Position numbers and translations under genes: made by a program. The notes under the pieces were generated by a model. It searched no databases and was not told where the DNA came from. It was given only the letters and a program-made list of their open reading frames with translations. From the NCBI GenBank assembly GCA_964345975.1, contig CAYFSS010000009.1, positions 1 to 64,000 on the forward strand: DNA of 64,000 nt. Direction: 5' to 3'. This document shows positions 1 through 8,605 of the stretch, piece after piece. The number at the start of each line of letters is the position of its first letter. The first letter of the stretch is position 1. Source of the stretch: CAYFSS01 sp964345975 (GTDB lineage: Bacteria > Bacillota > Clostridia > Saccharofermentanales > Fastidiosipilaceae).

Positions 1-6
1 TTGCGT

Positions 7-35
7 AGGCGTTGTTGCTATCGCTCCCAACGCCT
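7..35 (+). terminator. possible stem-loop at window start
   Basis: An 8-bp inverted repeat (7-14 AGGCGTTG with 28-35 CAACGCCT, 13-nt loop) is followed by a pyrimidine-rich but not pure-T stretch. It may be the terminator of a gene lying upstream of the window. The weak T-tract keeps the call tentative. Confidence 0.3.
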
Positions 36-54
36 CGTCTTCTCTTATAGGACT

Positions 55-89
55 GATGTCAAAGGATAGAACAGATGTTAAAGGATAGA
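55..89 (+). repeat. direct repeat upstream of glutathione peroxidase
   Basis: Two 16-bp copies, 55-70 (GATGTCAAAGGATAGA) and 74-89 (GATGTTAAAGGATAGA), differ at one base and have a 19-bp period. They lie directly before a TATAAT hexamer at 92-97 and the ribosome binding site. The position suits an operator or activator site, but no known regulator box is recognised. Confidence 0.5.
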
Positions 90-127
90 TCTATAATGAA
101 ACTTACTATGCCAAGGAGGTAGTGAAC

Positions 128-664
128 ATGAATATTTATGATTTTACAGTCAAGGACAACCTGGGTAACGATGTATCCATGATGGAATTCGAGGGAAAGG
201 TATTGCTTGTCGTCAACACGGCGACAAAATGCGGATTGACGCCGCAGTATACCGGCTTGCAGGATCTGTATGAAAAATATAAAGAGCAAGGCTTTGAGAT
301 TCTAGACTTTCCCTGTAATCAGTTCTTGAAGCAAGCACCCGGCAGCGACCACGAGATTGATGAGTTTTGTAATCTAAACTATGGCACCACCTTCCCACGG
401 TTTGCCAAGATCGATGTTAATGGAAAGAATGCAGATCCGCTGTTTGTATGGCTCAAAGATCAGGCACCGGAGGATAAAGGGAACGATGAATCGAAAGCAT
501 TTGAGAAAAAAGTAAAAATTCTTACGCTTGGCAAGAAGAAATCCGATATCAAGTGGAATTTCGGAAAGTTCCTTATTGACCGTAGCGGAAACATTGTGGA
601 GCGATATTCTCCAGCCTATCCGCCCAATCTACTGGAGCAGGATATCGAAGCTCAGTTGAGGTAA
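128..664 (+). CDS. glutathione peroxidase family protein (thiol peroxidase)
   Basis: A 178-residue protein of the glutathione peroxidase family, which reduces peroxides; in bacteria the cysteine forms generally use thioredoxin. The peroxidatic residue is Cys35 in the motif TKCGLTPQY, so this is a cysteine and not a selenocysteine enzyme. The family motif FPCNQF and the conserved WNF near the C-terminus are present. The start is set at ATG 128 because AAGGAGGT at 113-120 lies 7 nt upstream; an in-frame GTG at 122 would be only 1 nt from it. There is no signal peptide, so it is probably cytoplasmic. It is apparently monocistronic, with a duplicated 16-bp motif and a TATAAT just upstream. Confidence 0.93.
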   Translation: MNIYDFTVKDNLGNDVSMMEFEGKVLLVVNTATKCGLTPQYTGLQDLYEKYKEQGFEILDFPCNQFLKQAPGSDHEIDEFCNLNYGTTFPRFAKIDVNGKNADPLFVWLKDQAPEDKGNDESKAFEKKVKILTLGKKKSDIKWNFGKFLIDRSGNIVERYSPAYPPNLLEQDIEAQLR

Positions 665-987
665 GTAGAGGATAGCGTGCGCAACATAATGTTAAAGGTC
701 ACTTGTATATTCAATGTACACCAGCGGCACTGCCATCGGTCAGTGTGAGATGAAGGCTGTTGATTGACTTAGGCAGATTTTCTATTGCAAGAATCTTTGC
801 CAAGGGAGAAGTAACGGCATTCATCCGCTGTTTCTTCATGGATGAACATAGTGTATTAACGAAGTCATCTTAAATCTCTTGTGGACGAGAAGAGGTAGAG
901 CTTGGCCCTTATAAAACAGCGATAGAAAGATGATCCGGGGGGCTTTTGAGTTGATAAAATAGGTTATGATTGCCATGGAGGTTATGG
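665..987. other. 323-base stretch without a recognised gene
   Basis: No RNA gene, repeat family or clear promoter is recognised here. An open stretch of about 35 codons (roughly 770-875, ending TCTTAA) has no convincing start and resembles nothing I know. TATGAT at 965-970 could be the -10 box for the next gene, but no properly spaced -35 is visible. A copy of TGTTAAAGG near 690 echoes the repeat before the peroxidase. Confidence 0.4.
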
Positions 988-1731
988 ATGGAAAGCACAA
1001 GGATCAATAAATATCTCTCAGAGCGTGGGGTTTGCTCACGCCGTGAAGCTGATCGCGCGATAGACGATGGTGATGTCATAATCAATGGTAAACCTGCGGT
1101 TCTGGGACAAGTTGTTAACTCAGGAGATGAAGTGCGATTTCGTGGTCGTATCGTACAGAAACAACGCCGCAATGCCATTTACTTGGCGCTCAATAAACCC
1201 GTAGGAATTATTAGTACGACGGATCGCAACGATCCGGACAACATCGTGGATTTCGTCAATTACTCGGAGAGAATTTTCCCTGTGGGCAGACTCGATAGAG
1301 ATTCCGAGGGTCTTATCTTAATGACGAATGATGGAGATATCGTCAATCGAATCTTACGCCAGCAATATGGTCATGAGAAAGAATATGCAGTAACCGTCGA
1401 TCGGACGTTTGATGAAGAATTCATGAGACAAATGAGAGAGGGTGTACCGATCTTAGATACGGTCACCAAACCGGCAAAGATCAGAAGGACAGGAGCTAGA
1501 AGTTTTCGCTTAGTGATCACGCAAGGACTTAATCGTCAGATTCGTAGAATGTGTGAAGCTCTTGGCTATGAAGTTGTTAATCTACAGCGCGTTCGGATCA
1601 TGAACGTAACCCTCGGTAACTTAAAACCCGGAGAGTACCGCCACATTGGTCGCCGTGAAATGGAACAAATGCGAAGTCTTCTGGAACAAGCGGAGAAGAA
1701 AGCTGTTGAGCGAGGATTCGATGATTTCTAA
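988..1731 (+). CDS. pseudouridine synthase, RsuA/RluB family
   Basis: This 247-residue enzyme isomerises uridine to pseudouridine in rRNA. An S4 RNA-binding domain fills residues 1-60 (RINKYLSERG onward). The catalytic domain carries GRLDRDSEGL with the nucleophile Asp103, as in the RsuA/RluB/RluE/RluF family. ATG 988 is chosen because GGAGG at 977-981 is 6 nt upstream; an earlier in-frame TTG at 970 adds residues outside the S4 fold. It overlaps the next gene, a second pseudouridine synthase, by 11 nt, so the two are probably co-transcribed. RluB (23S) is the likeliest equivalent, but the exact target uridine cannot be read from sequence. Confidence 0.93.
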   Translation: MESTRINKYLSERGVCSRREADRAIDDGDVIINGKPAVLGQVVNSGDEVRFRGRIVQKQRRNAIYLALNKPVGIISTTDRNDPDNIVDFVNYSERIFPVGRLDRDSEGLILMTNDGDIVNRILRQQYGHEKEYAVTVDRTFDEEFMRQMREGVPILDTVTKPAKIRRTGARSFRLVITQGLNRQIRRMCEALGYEVVNLQRVRIMNVTLGNLKPGEYRHIGRREMEQMRSLLEQAEKKAVERGFDDF

Positions 1732-2539
1732 GGAAAACTCTGCTGAGTTAGAGTTTACGGATATGGATGTCTTGCAGAGAGGATCTGATTCTCACGATTT
1801 GGAATCACCCTTAAAGATTCATTACGAAGATAATCACCACCTGGTCGTTGAGAAGATGCCTAACTTACTTAGCCAGGGGGATATAACGGGCAGAGACGAT
1901 GTGCTTACCCTCATGAAGGCTTATCTAGTGGAACGGGAAAACAAACCCGGAGAAGCGTGGTTGGCAGCGGTGCATCGATTAGATTATCCGGTCGGAGGTT
2001 TGATGCTCTTGGCGAAAACATCCAAAGCGGCCTCACGACTTGCGGCTCAGATGCGTGAACATCGCATCGAGAGGCTCTACCTCTGCGTGGTTGAAGGCAA
2101 AACGCTACCGGAAGGAACCTTGGAGCATTGGTTACTTAAGGATAGAGACAAAAATATAACTCGATCGGTTCCGGCAACTACTCCGCAGGCAAAGTATGCA
2201 TCTTTGAGGTATAGGCTCATTGCGACGCAAGAGGATAAATCCCTCGTGTTGGTGAAACTTGGTACAGGGAGAAGCCATCAGATCCGAGTTCAATTTCGCG
2301 AAGCAGGTCACCCGCTTCTTGGGGATCGTCGGTATGGAGACAATGTCAAGCGTGGCGTTTATCCCAAAGATAAAGACGGTTTGGCACTCTTTGCCTGCGG
2401 TTTGAGTTGGGAACATGTTACCTTGAAAGAAGCACGTCGAGTCATGGCTTATCCAAGCACAGAGCATTGGCTGTCATGGCAATCATATGAATCTCAGGTG
2501 TTCCAACGGATGGAAAACCTATTTGAACAAGGGAGTTAA
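1721..2539 (+). CDS. pseudouridine synthase, RluA family
   Basis: A 272-residue RluA/RluD-type pseudouridine synthase acting on structured RNA. The active-site motif HRLDYPVGGL places the catalytic Asp at residue 88, and the motif GRSHQIRVQ follows in the C-terminal half. There is no N-terminal S4 domain, unlike RluD. ATG 1721 follows GAGGA at 1712-1716; longer in-frame starts would run back through the preceding gene. It overlaps that gene by 11 nt and ends 3 nt before polA, so the three probably share a transcript. The substrate RNA is not known. Confidence 0.9.
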   Translation: MISKENSAELEFTDMDVLQRGSDSHDLESPLKIHYEDNHHLVVEKMPNLLSQGDITGRDDVLTLMKAYLVERENKPGEAWLAAVHRLDYPVGGLMLLAKTSKAASRLAAQMREHRIERLYLCVVEGKTLPEGTLEHWLLKDRDKNITRSVPATTPQAKYASLRYRLIATQEDKSLVLVKLGTGRSHQIRVQFREAGHPLLGDRRYGDNVKRGVYPKDKDGLALFACGLSWEHVTLKEARRVMAYPSTEHWLSWQSYESQVFQRMENLFEQGS

Positions 2540-2542
2540 ACC

Positions 2543-5227
2543 ATGGAACGTTTGATGGTCATAGATGGACACAGTTTGATGAACCGTGCTTACTATGCAA
2601 TGGGGAATGCAAATCTCGTCACACCGGATGGACGTCCAAGCGGTGCGGTCTACAATTTCTATAACATTTTGCTGCGCTATCTTGAAGAATTCGACCCAAC
2701 AGAGCTGGCTGTAGCCTTCGATCTTTCAGGTCCTACCTTCCGACATAACATGTTCGAGGACTACAAAGCGGGTCGATCTCCGATGCCGGACGATTTAAGT
2801 GCTCAGTTTCCAATGCTGCGCGAGAGTCTTGAGGCAGCAGGCATAACGTATTACGAGATCCCGGGTTATGAAGCTGATGACATCATTGGAACTTTAAGCA
2901 TGTCTGCCGGTCCGGAGCGTCACGTTTTCATTCTCAGTGGAGACAGAGATACCTTGCAACTCGTCAATGAGCATGTGACCCAAATCATGCCTCAAAACAA
3001 GGGGCAAACGACGGTCTATGATCCGACGACGGTTGAAGAACTTCATGGCATTAAACCGGAACAGGTGATTGAACTGAAGGCTCTGATGGGCGATAGTTCC
3101 GACAATATTCCCGGAGTTAAGGGCATCGGTGTCAAAACGGCTACGTCACTTTTACAAAACTATGGTGACCTCGATACGCTGTATCAACATTTAGACGATT
3201 TGCCGGCGGGTCAACGCAAACGTTTAGAAGAAGGTACAGAAGACCTTGAGCTTTCAAAGAAGCTTGCTGAAATCGACTGCAAATATGATTTGGAGGTCGA
3301 CTGGGATAGCTTGCACTTTAAGGGATTTGAAGGAGACAAGCTCTATGAGATCTTCAAGGGCTTCGGTTTTGAACAATTGATCAAACGTTTGAATCTTGAA
3401 CCCGGCCCTGACGCCGCTTCCGAGCCTAAGCGCGGGGTGAAAACCGGTGACTTATCAGTGACAACGCTGGAAGGTGAAGAAGCCACGATCGCTATCTTCC
3501 GTGTAATAAATAGTCTTAAAGATACAGAAGATAACCCTAGACTTGCATATTGGCGCACCGGGGAGGATGTATACCATCTTGCGTTTGATGATGAAATGAT
3601 GGATGCGTTAGAGAAGTCGTTGACAGAATCCGTACGACAACCGGTGATTTTTAAGCTCAACGGAGAACTAACCCGAAACGTCTTGGAGCAAGTTCACGAA
3701 ATGCAATGGACGTTGCTCTCGATCGATAGTAAATCAACGTTCAAGGCTTTAGAGTTTTATCCACTTTATAATCTCTTTGATGTCGAAGTTGCAGCCTATT
3801 TCATGGGCTTATTAGATACGGATCGAAGCTTGGTTGCCTTAGGTGAGAGCTTCTTGACAGACGTCCCTGAATATCAATCACTGTTGGAGAAGGTGTATTT
3901 TGAAACGAAAGGCGAAGGCCTGGCGGATGATGTCGGACTTTATTTCGAAGGACAGATTTTGCACCAATTAGCAAAGACGATGGAGGTGCAAATCCGTGAA
4001 CAAGGTGCAAATCAGCTGAGTTCTGATATTGAAATGCCCCTGATAGCTGTCCTTGCCATGATGGAAAACCAGGGCATTAGGATTGATAAGCAGAGACTGG
4101 AAGACATAGCAGAAGACTTCACATTCCAACTGGAAGAGTTAGAGGAAGCTATATACGACGAAGCCGGCCGTGAGTTCAATATCAATTCACCCAAACAACT
4201 GGGAGAACTCCTCTTTGATCAAAGAAAGTTGACTCCGGGTCGTAAGACATCGAAAGGTGCTTACTCGACGAATGCCGATGAATTGGAGCGATTGAGGAAT
4301 GATGATCCTATCGTCGAAATGATCCTGGATTATAGAAGAGTCAGTAAATTCTTGAACACCTCAATTAGAGGTTTGAGCGATGCCTTGGGTGATGATAAGC
4401 GTGTCCACAGCGAATTCAACCAAACGGTGGCAGCCACAGGTCGCTTATCAAGCACAAATCCCAATTTGCAGAATATTCCGGTAAGGGAAGAGGAAGGGCG
4501 TGAGATTCGCCGCGTCTTTGTAGCTGAAGATGGGTGGCTTTTGTTAGATGCAGACTACTCCCAGATTGAACTTCGCCTTCTCGCGGCACTCAGTGGAGAT
4601 GAAGCAATGCTTCATGCTTTCCGGACAGAAGGCGACATTCATCGCCAAACGGCTGCTTCAATGTTCCATGTCGATGAAGCTGAAGTGAACTCATATCAAA
4701 GAGGTGTAGGGAAGACGATCAACTTCAGCATTATCTATGGTATTTCGGCTTTTGGCCTTGCACGCGATTTAAGGATTTCGCGAGAAGAAGCTCAGGGATA
4801 CATCAATCGCTACTACGAGAGATACCCGGGCGTCCGTAAATTCATGGATAACGCAATCGAACATGCTAAAGACCTAGGTTATGTCGAGACTCTCTTTGGA
4901 CGACGTCGTTATATTCCTGAGCTGAAATCCAAAAACTATTCCCAGCGCCAGTTTGGTGAACGAGTGGCTATGAATACGCCAATCCAAGGGACTGCTGCAG
5001 ACATCATTAAGTTTGCAATGGTTCGTGCAGCTAGAGAATTGAGACAACGTGAACTGGATGCAAGATTGGTCCTACAAATCCACGACGAGTTGATCATTGA
5101 AGCCCCGGACGATGAAGTTGAAGAAGTGGCTACATTGATGCAAGAAGCTATGGTTGGAGCTTCGGATCTTCAGGTCCCACTCGTCGCTGAGGTCGTCAAG
5201 GGCAAGAACTGGCTGGATATGGAGTAA
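2543..5227 (+). CDS. polA: DNA polymerase I
   Basis: An 894-residue family A polymerase that fills gaps and removes RNA primers. Residues 1 to about 290 form the 5'-3' exonuclease (flap nuclease) with the acidic motifs YEADDIIG and GDSSDNIPG. The polymerase domain has motif A DADYSQIELR (about residue 669), motif B RGVGKTINFSIIYG (about 719) and motif C HDELIIEAP (about 846). The central region has the size of the 3'-5' exonuclease domain, but I cannot find the metal-binding DxE motif, so proofreading is probably lost, as in many Bacillota. It starts 3 nt after the pseudouridine synthase and is followed closely by coaE, a common pairing. Confidence 0.97.
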   Translation: MERLMVIDGHSLMNRAYYAMGNANLVTPDGRPSGAVYNFYNILLRYLEEFDPTELAVAFDLSGPTFRHNMFEDYKAGRSPMPDDLSAQFPMLRESLEAAGITYYEIPGYEADDIIGTLSMSAGPERHVFILSGDRDTLQLVNEHVTQIMPQNKGQTTVYDPTTVEELHGIKPEQVIELKALMGDSSDNIPGVKGIGVKTATSLLQNYGDLDTLYQHLDDLPAGQRKRLEEGTEDLELSKKLAEIDCKYDLEVDWDSLHFKGFEGDKLYEIFKGFGFEQLIKRLNLEPGPDAASEPKRGVKTGDLSVTTLEGEEATIAIFRVINSLKDTEDNPRLAYWRTGEDVYHLAFDDEMMDALEKSLTESVRQPVIFKLNGELTRNVLEQVHEMQWTLLSIDSKSTFKALEFYPLYNLFDVEVAAYFMGLLDTDRSLVALGESFLTDVPEYQSLLEKVYFETKGEGLADDVGLYFEGQILHQLAKTMEVQIREQGANQLSSDIEMPLIAVLAMMENQGIRIDKQRLEDIAEDFTFQLEELEEAIYDEAGREFNINSPKQLGELLFDQRKLTPGRKTSKGAYSTNADELERLRNDDPIVEMILDYRRVSKFLNTSIRGLSDALGDDKRVHSEFNQTVAATGRLSSTNPNLQNIPVREEEGREIRRVFVAEDGWLLLDADYSQIELRLLAALSGDEAMLHAFRTEGDIHRQTAASMFHVDEAEVNSYQRGVGKTINFSIIYGISAFGLARDLRISREEAQGYINRYYERYPGVRKFMDNAIEHAKDLGYVETLFGRRRYIPELKSKNYSQRQFGERVAMNTPIQGTAADIIKFAMVRAARELRQRELDARLVLQIHDELIIEAPDDEVEEVATLMQEAMVGASDLQVPLVAEVVKGKNWLDME

Positions 5228-5236
5228 AGATTCAAG

Positions 5237-5896
5237 ATGTTCGTCATAGGAATTACGGGGGGGATCGGCTGTGGAAAATCCACAGCTGCAGATTATTTCA
5301 GAAGACGAGGCGTGCCGGTTCTTGATGCGGATCAGATCTCACGCCATGTCACGGCGCCCGGTGGTTCAGCCGTACAAGAGGTCATCGAACATTTTGGACC
5401 CGGCGTACGAGATGAGGCAGGTCAGATCGATCGTTCCGCCCTCGCAGACTTGGTCTTTAGTAATCGTAAGGCACTCGATGAGCTTTCGTTCATCATCCAT
5501 AACTATGTGATGCAGACAATCTTGGATGAACACGAGAAGTATGATCAGTCCGGCGAGAAAGTCTTGGTCCTTGATGTCCCCATTCCGGTAGAAGTAGGTT
5601 TTCTGGATATCTCAGATCAGGTGATCATCATTTGGGCTGATGATGAGGTACGCTATGAGCGACTCGAAAAAAGAGGCCTCCCACGTGAGGAAGCCTCCAA
5701 ACGAATTGATATGCAAATGACGAAAGAAGAGTATCAGACTTTGGGAGATCTCACGATCGATAATTCAGGGACACTAGCCGATTTAGATGAAGCGCTAGAT
5801 GCTTATGTCGCAGCTGAACTTCAAACTCGAGGCATCCGTTTGGCGGAAGCTTCAGATTTAGAGCCGGCACAGAAACAAGCTATTAAAGCAGAGTAG
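5237..5896 (+). CDS. coaE: dephospho-CoA kinase
   Basis: This 219-residue P-loop kinase catalyses the last step of coenzyme A synthesis, ATP-dependent 3'-phosphorylation of dephospho-CoA. The Walker A motif GITGGIGCGKST is at residues 5-16, followed by the family motif LDADQISRHV. The length is slightly above the usual 200 because of an Ala/Glu-rich tail. The gene begins 9 nt after polA and converges on ychF with only 3 bases between the stops; no terminator is visible there. Confidence 0.95.
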   Translation: MFVIGITGGIGCGKSTAADYFRRRGVPVLDADQISRHVTAPGGSAVQEVIEHFGPGVRDEAGQIDRSALADLVFSNRKALDELSFIIHNYVMQTILDEHEKYDQSGEKVLVLDVPIPVEVGFLDISDQVIIIWADDEVRYERLEKRGLPREEASKRIDMQMTKEEYQTLGDLTIDNSGTLADLDEALDAYVAAELQTRGIRLAEASDLEPAQKQAIKAE

Positions 5897-5899
5897 AAC

Positions 5900-6997
5900 C
5901 TAGACGTTAAAACGGAATAATATGACGTCTGCATCCTCGACAACGTATTCCTTGCCTTCCGATCGCAGGAGACCTTTTTCTCTGCATTTCGCCATAGAAC
6001 CTTCTCTGAGGAGGTCATCCGTGCGAACAACCTCCGCCCGAATGAACCCACGTTCGAAATCGCTGTGAATCACACCTGCTGCGCCGGGCGCTTTTGTGCC
6101 TCGTTTTATAGTCCAAGCTCTTACCTCTTTCTCACCGGCCGTGAAGTAGGAAATTAGTCCGAGGAGCGCATACCCTGCTCGGATCACGAGATCGAGACCA
6201 CTTTCCTTAAGGCCCACTTCTTCAAGGAACATTGCTCGTTCATCACCCTCGAGCAGGGCTATTTCCGACTCGATCTTGGCACTGACGACGATGACTTCCG
6301 AATTCTCGGTCGCAGCAATGTCGCGCACTGCTTGCACGTGTGGACTATCATCTTCCTCACCGATCATGTGCTCAGCGATATTGGCAACGTAGAGGATAGG
6401 TTTGGCTGAGAGTAAGGGAAGATCACGCAAGAGCTGTTGCTCAGCCTCCTCGAACTCAAAGTGGCGGGCACTTTGCCCCTTATCGAGCCATTCAACCAAG
6501 CGATCGATCACGACGAGCTCGGCGATCTTCTGCTTATCGCCACTCTTGGCAGCTCTTGCGGTACGATCACGCCGCCGTTCAAGCTGCTCGAGATCTGCCA
6601 GAATCAATTCGCTATTGATGATTTCAATGTCACGAGCGGGGTCAGCCATCCCATTGATATGGACAACTTGTGGGTCATCGAAACATCTCACGACATGCAT
6701 CAAGGCATCCATCTCTCGCACATGCGAAAGAAACTGATTCCCTAAGCCTTCACCTTTACTGGCCCCTGCAACCAAACCTGCGATATCGACAAATTCAACG
6801 ATAGCGTGAATGGCCGGCTTCTTGGGACGAATGACATCGTACACCGCATCCAGTCTCGAATCGGGTACAGGCACTATTCCAACATTGGGTTCAATCGTAC
6901 AAAACGGATAATTCTCAGCTTCAACGTCGGCTGCGGTGATCGCATTAAACAACGTGCTCTTACCGACATTAGGCAAGCCTAAGATACCTAACTTCAT
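5900..6997 (-). CDS. ychF: redox-responsive P-loop NTPase YchF
   Basis: A 365-residue member of the OBG/YchF NTPase family. The P-loop GLPNVGKST lies at residues 7-15. The base-specificity motif reads NIAE in place of the NKxD of true GTPases, which in this family goes with ATP preference. A TGS domain closes the C-terminus. YchF associates with ribosomes and has been linked to stress responses. ATG 6997 is chosen because GGAGGT sits 7 nt upstream; an in-frame GTG at 7006 overlaps that site. It is transcribed divergently from comM. Confidence 0.96.
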   Translation of the reverse strand: MKLGILGLPNVGKSTLFNAITAADVEAENYPFCTIEPNVGIVPVPDSRLDAVYDVIRPKKPAIHAIVEFVDIAGLVAGASKGEGLGNQFLSHVREMDALMHVVRCFDDPQVVHINGMADPARDIEIINSELILADLEQLERRRDRTARAAKSGDKQKIAELVVIDRLVEWLDKGQSARHFEFEEAEQQLLRDLPLLSAKPILYVANIAEHMIGEEDDSPHVQAVRDIAATENSEVIVVSAKIESEIALLEGDERAMFLEEVGLKESGLDLVIRAGYALLGLISYFTAGEKEVRAWTIKRGTKAPGAAGVIHSDFERGFIRAEVVRTDDLLREGSMAKCREKGLLRSEGKEYVVEDADVILFRFNV

Positions 6998-7025
6998 CCT
7001 CTCCACCTCCCAAATACAACTTCTA

Positions 7026-7034
7026 ACTATAGCA
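7026..7034 (-). promoter_or_regulatory. extended -10 element for ychF
   Basis: Read on the minus strand, TGC precedes TATAGT, an extended -10 (TGnTATAnT) about 29 nt before the ychF start codon. No good -35 lies 16-18 nt further upstream, which is tolerable for extended -10 promoters. Confidence 0.4.
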
Positions 7035-7141
7035 TGTCTTTGACGCTCTTAGGCTTTTTTATGCAAAAGCCCCCAAGCTATATCCTTCATAATCTGACTA
7101 GAATCACTTGATGCATCCATCTCATGAGGAAGGTTGGTTTC

Positions 7142-8605
7142 ATGCGAAGCATTAATTACGGGATTGCTAAGGTGTACAGTTGGGATGCTTTAGGGAATCC
7201 CATCATCATAGAGGTGAGTCTCATGCCCGGCTTACCACGTCTAGAGTTTGCCAGACCCGTGTCACCGGGTTTTATCACGATTCGAGAGCGACTTCGTGCT
7301 GCCTTCCGTAGTACCGAGATGCAGTGGCCGGCTTGTCGCATCGTGGTCGATATCAGTGATACCAAAACGATCCAGGGAAGAACCTATGACTTTCCTATAG
7401 CCGTAGCGATCCTCTTGGCAGCAGGACTAATACCGCAAGGGGAGTATGCAGCCAAAGGAGAGCTGCGCTTAGGTGGTAGCCTTAACCTCGATGAGAAGAT
7501 TCACCGGATGAATCTTCCTGAGCAATGCAGGATCTTTGCTCCTGTCGAAGCAGGATGCATAACAGTCGGAAGTCTGCAGGCTTTTGTTTGTTATCTAGGC
7601 ATTGAGACAAAGGATCAAAGAGTTCAAGATGCATTCGTTAACTCAGAACGCATAACGCTCGAGGAGCGCAAGTCAGCCAAGCGGGTGGTTCAAGCAGCAC
7701 CTTGGGATCGTCTGAGCATCGATGAGCTGTATGGCCAAGATGCTGCTCATCGAGCTTTGCAGCTCGCTCTCAGTGGTAAGCATGATGTTTTTCTCGAAGG
7801 TTCCCCGGGTTGTGGGAAATCCTCTTTGGTTTGGGCCTATGCAAGTTTACTGCCTGACAAGCCTCTTCGGAGCCCAAAAGCTTCTATCACTTTAAGGAGT
7901 TTTCTGGGCGGAGGTCCTCAACGGATCCGCGGCGAGGTGGTGGAAGCCAATGCCGGGATACTTTACTTGGAAGAACTCTATCTATATAAGAAAGAAGTCC
8001 TGGATCATTTGGCCGGGGTGATGGATCGTCGACAAGTCCTTCACGTATCAAGATCGACCGAGGAAGTTCACCACGCAGATGTCCTCTTGATCGCAACAGG
8101 AAACCCTTGTCCCTGTGGCTATCAATACGAATCAGATCATCTTTGCCGTTGCTCCCTTCATGAGATCCATCGCTATCGTTCAAAAGTCCGAGCGCCCCTC
8201 CAAGATCGTTTTACGCTCCATGTAGAGATGCTTAGTTTGGCAACGCATGATTTACCGCAGATATTACAGCGGAGGGAAGAGCTCGATCCTACAGAGATCC
8301 GAAAACGGGTTGAGAATAGTTGGGAGATTCAGGCTAAACGATTGAAAGCCTTGGGTTTAAACCCGGTGCTCAATGCCAGACTACCCAAAGAAATCCTCAA
8401 CCATGAATCGATCATTTCCCGGAGCATATTACGAGAATCGGCTGTCTTAGCAAAGCATTATAATCTTACGGCCAGATCCTACTTGAACTTATTGCGACTC
8501 AGTCGAACCATCGCCGATTATGCCGCGCAGGAAACAATTACTGAGGATCACTTGTTTGAAGCAGCGCTTTTTCTCCCTAGGCTTAAAAAAGGAGAGGTTA
8601 CGTGA
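7142..8605 (+). CDS. comM: YifB/ComM family Mg-chelatase-like AAA+ ATPase
   Basis: A 487-residue protein with an N-terminal ChlI/Lon-S5-like fold and an AAA+ Mg-chelatase module. Walker A is GSPGCGKSS at about residues 220-228. The Walker B position reads ILYLEELYLYKKE rather than the usual LFLDE. The cysteine cluster NPCPCGY with CRC downstream and a C-terminal Mg-chelatase domain complete the family pattern. ComM is a helicase promoting branch migration during natural transformation; YifB names the same family elsewhere. ATG 7142 has AGGAAGG at 7126-7132 upstream, while an earlier ATG at 7124 overlaps it. It overlaps dprA by 4 nt, consistent with a DNA-uptake role. Confidence 0.9.
   Translation: MRSINYGIAKVYSWDALGNPIIIEVSLMPGLPRLEFARPVSPGFITIRERLRAAFRSTEMQWPACRIVVDISDTKTIQGRTYDFPIAVAILLAAGLIPQGEYAAKGELRLGGSLNLDEKIHRMNLPEQCRIFAPVEAGCITVGSLQAFVCYLGIETKDQRVQDAFVNSERITLEERKSAKRVVQAAPWDRLSIDELYGQDAAHRALQLALSGKHDVFLEGSPGCGKSSLVWAYASLLPDKPLRSPKASITLRSFLGGGPQRIRGEVVEANAGILYLEELYLYKKEVLDHLAGVMDRRQVLHVSRSTEEVHHADVLLIATGNPCPCGYQYESDHLCRCSLHEIHRYRSKVRAPLQDRFTLHVEMLSLATHDLPQILQRREELDPTEIRKRVENSWEIQAKRLKALGLNPVLNARLPKEILNHESIISRSILRESAVLAKHYNLTARSYLNLLRLSRTIADYAAQETITEDHLFEAALFLPRLKKGEVT

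Noticed and set aside
122..664. Selenocysteine glutathione peroxidase
   Set aside because: The active-site codon at residue 35 is TGC (cysteine), not TGA.
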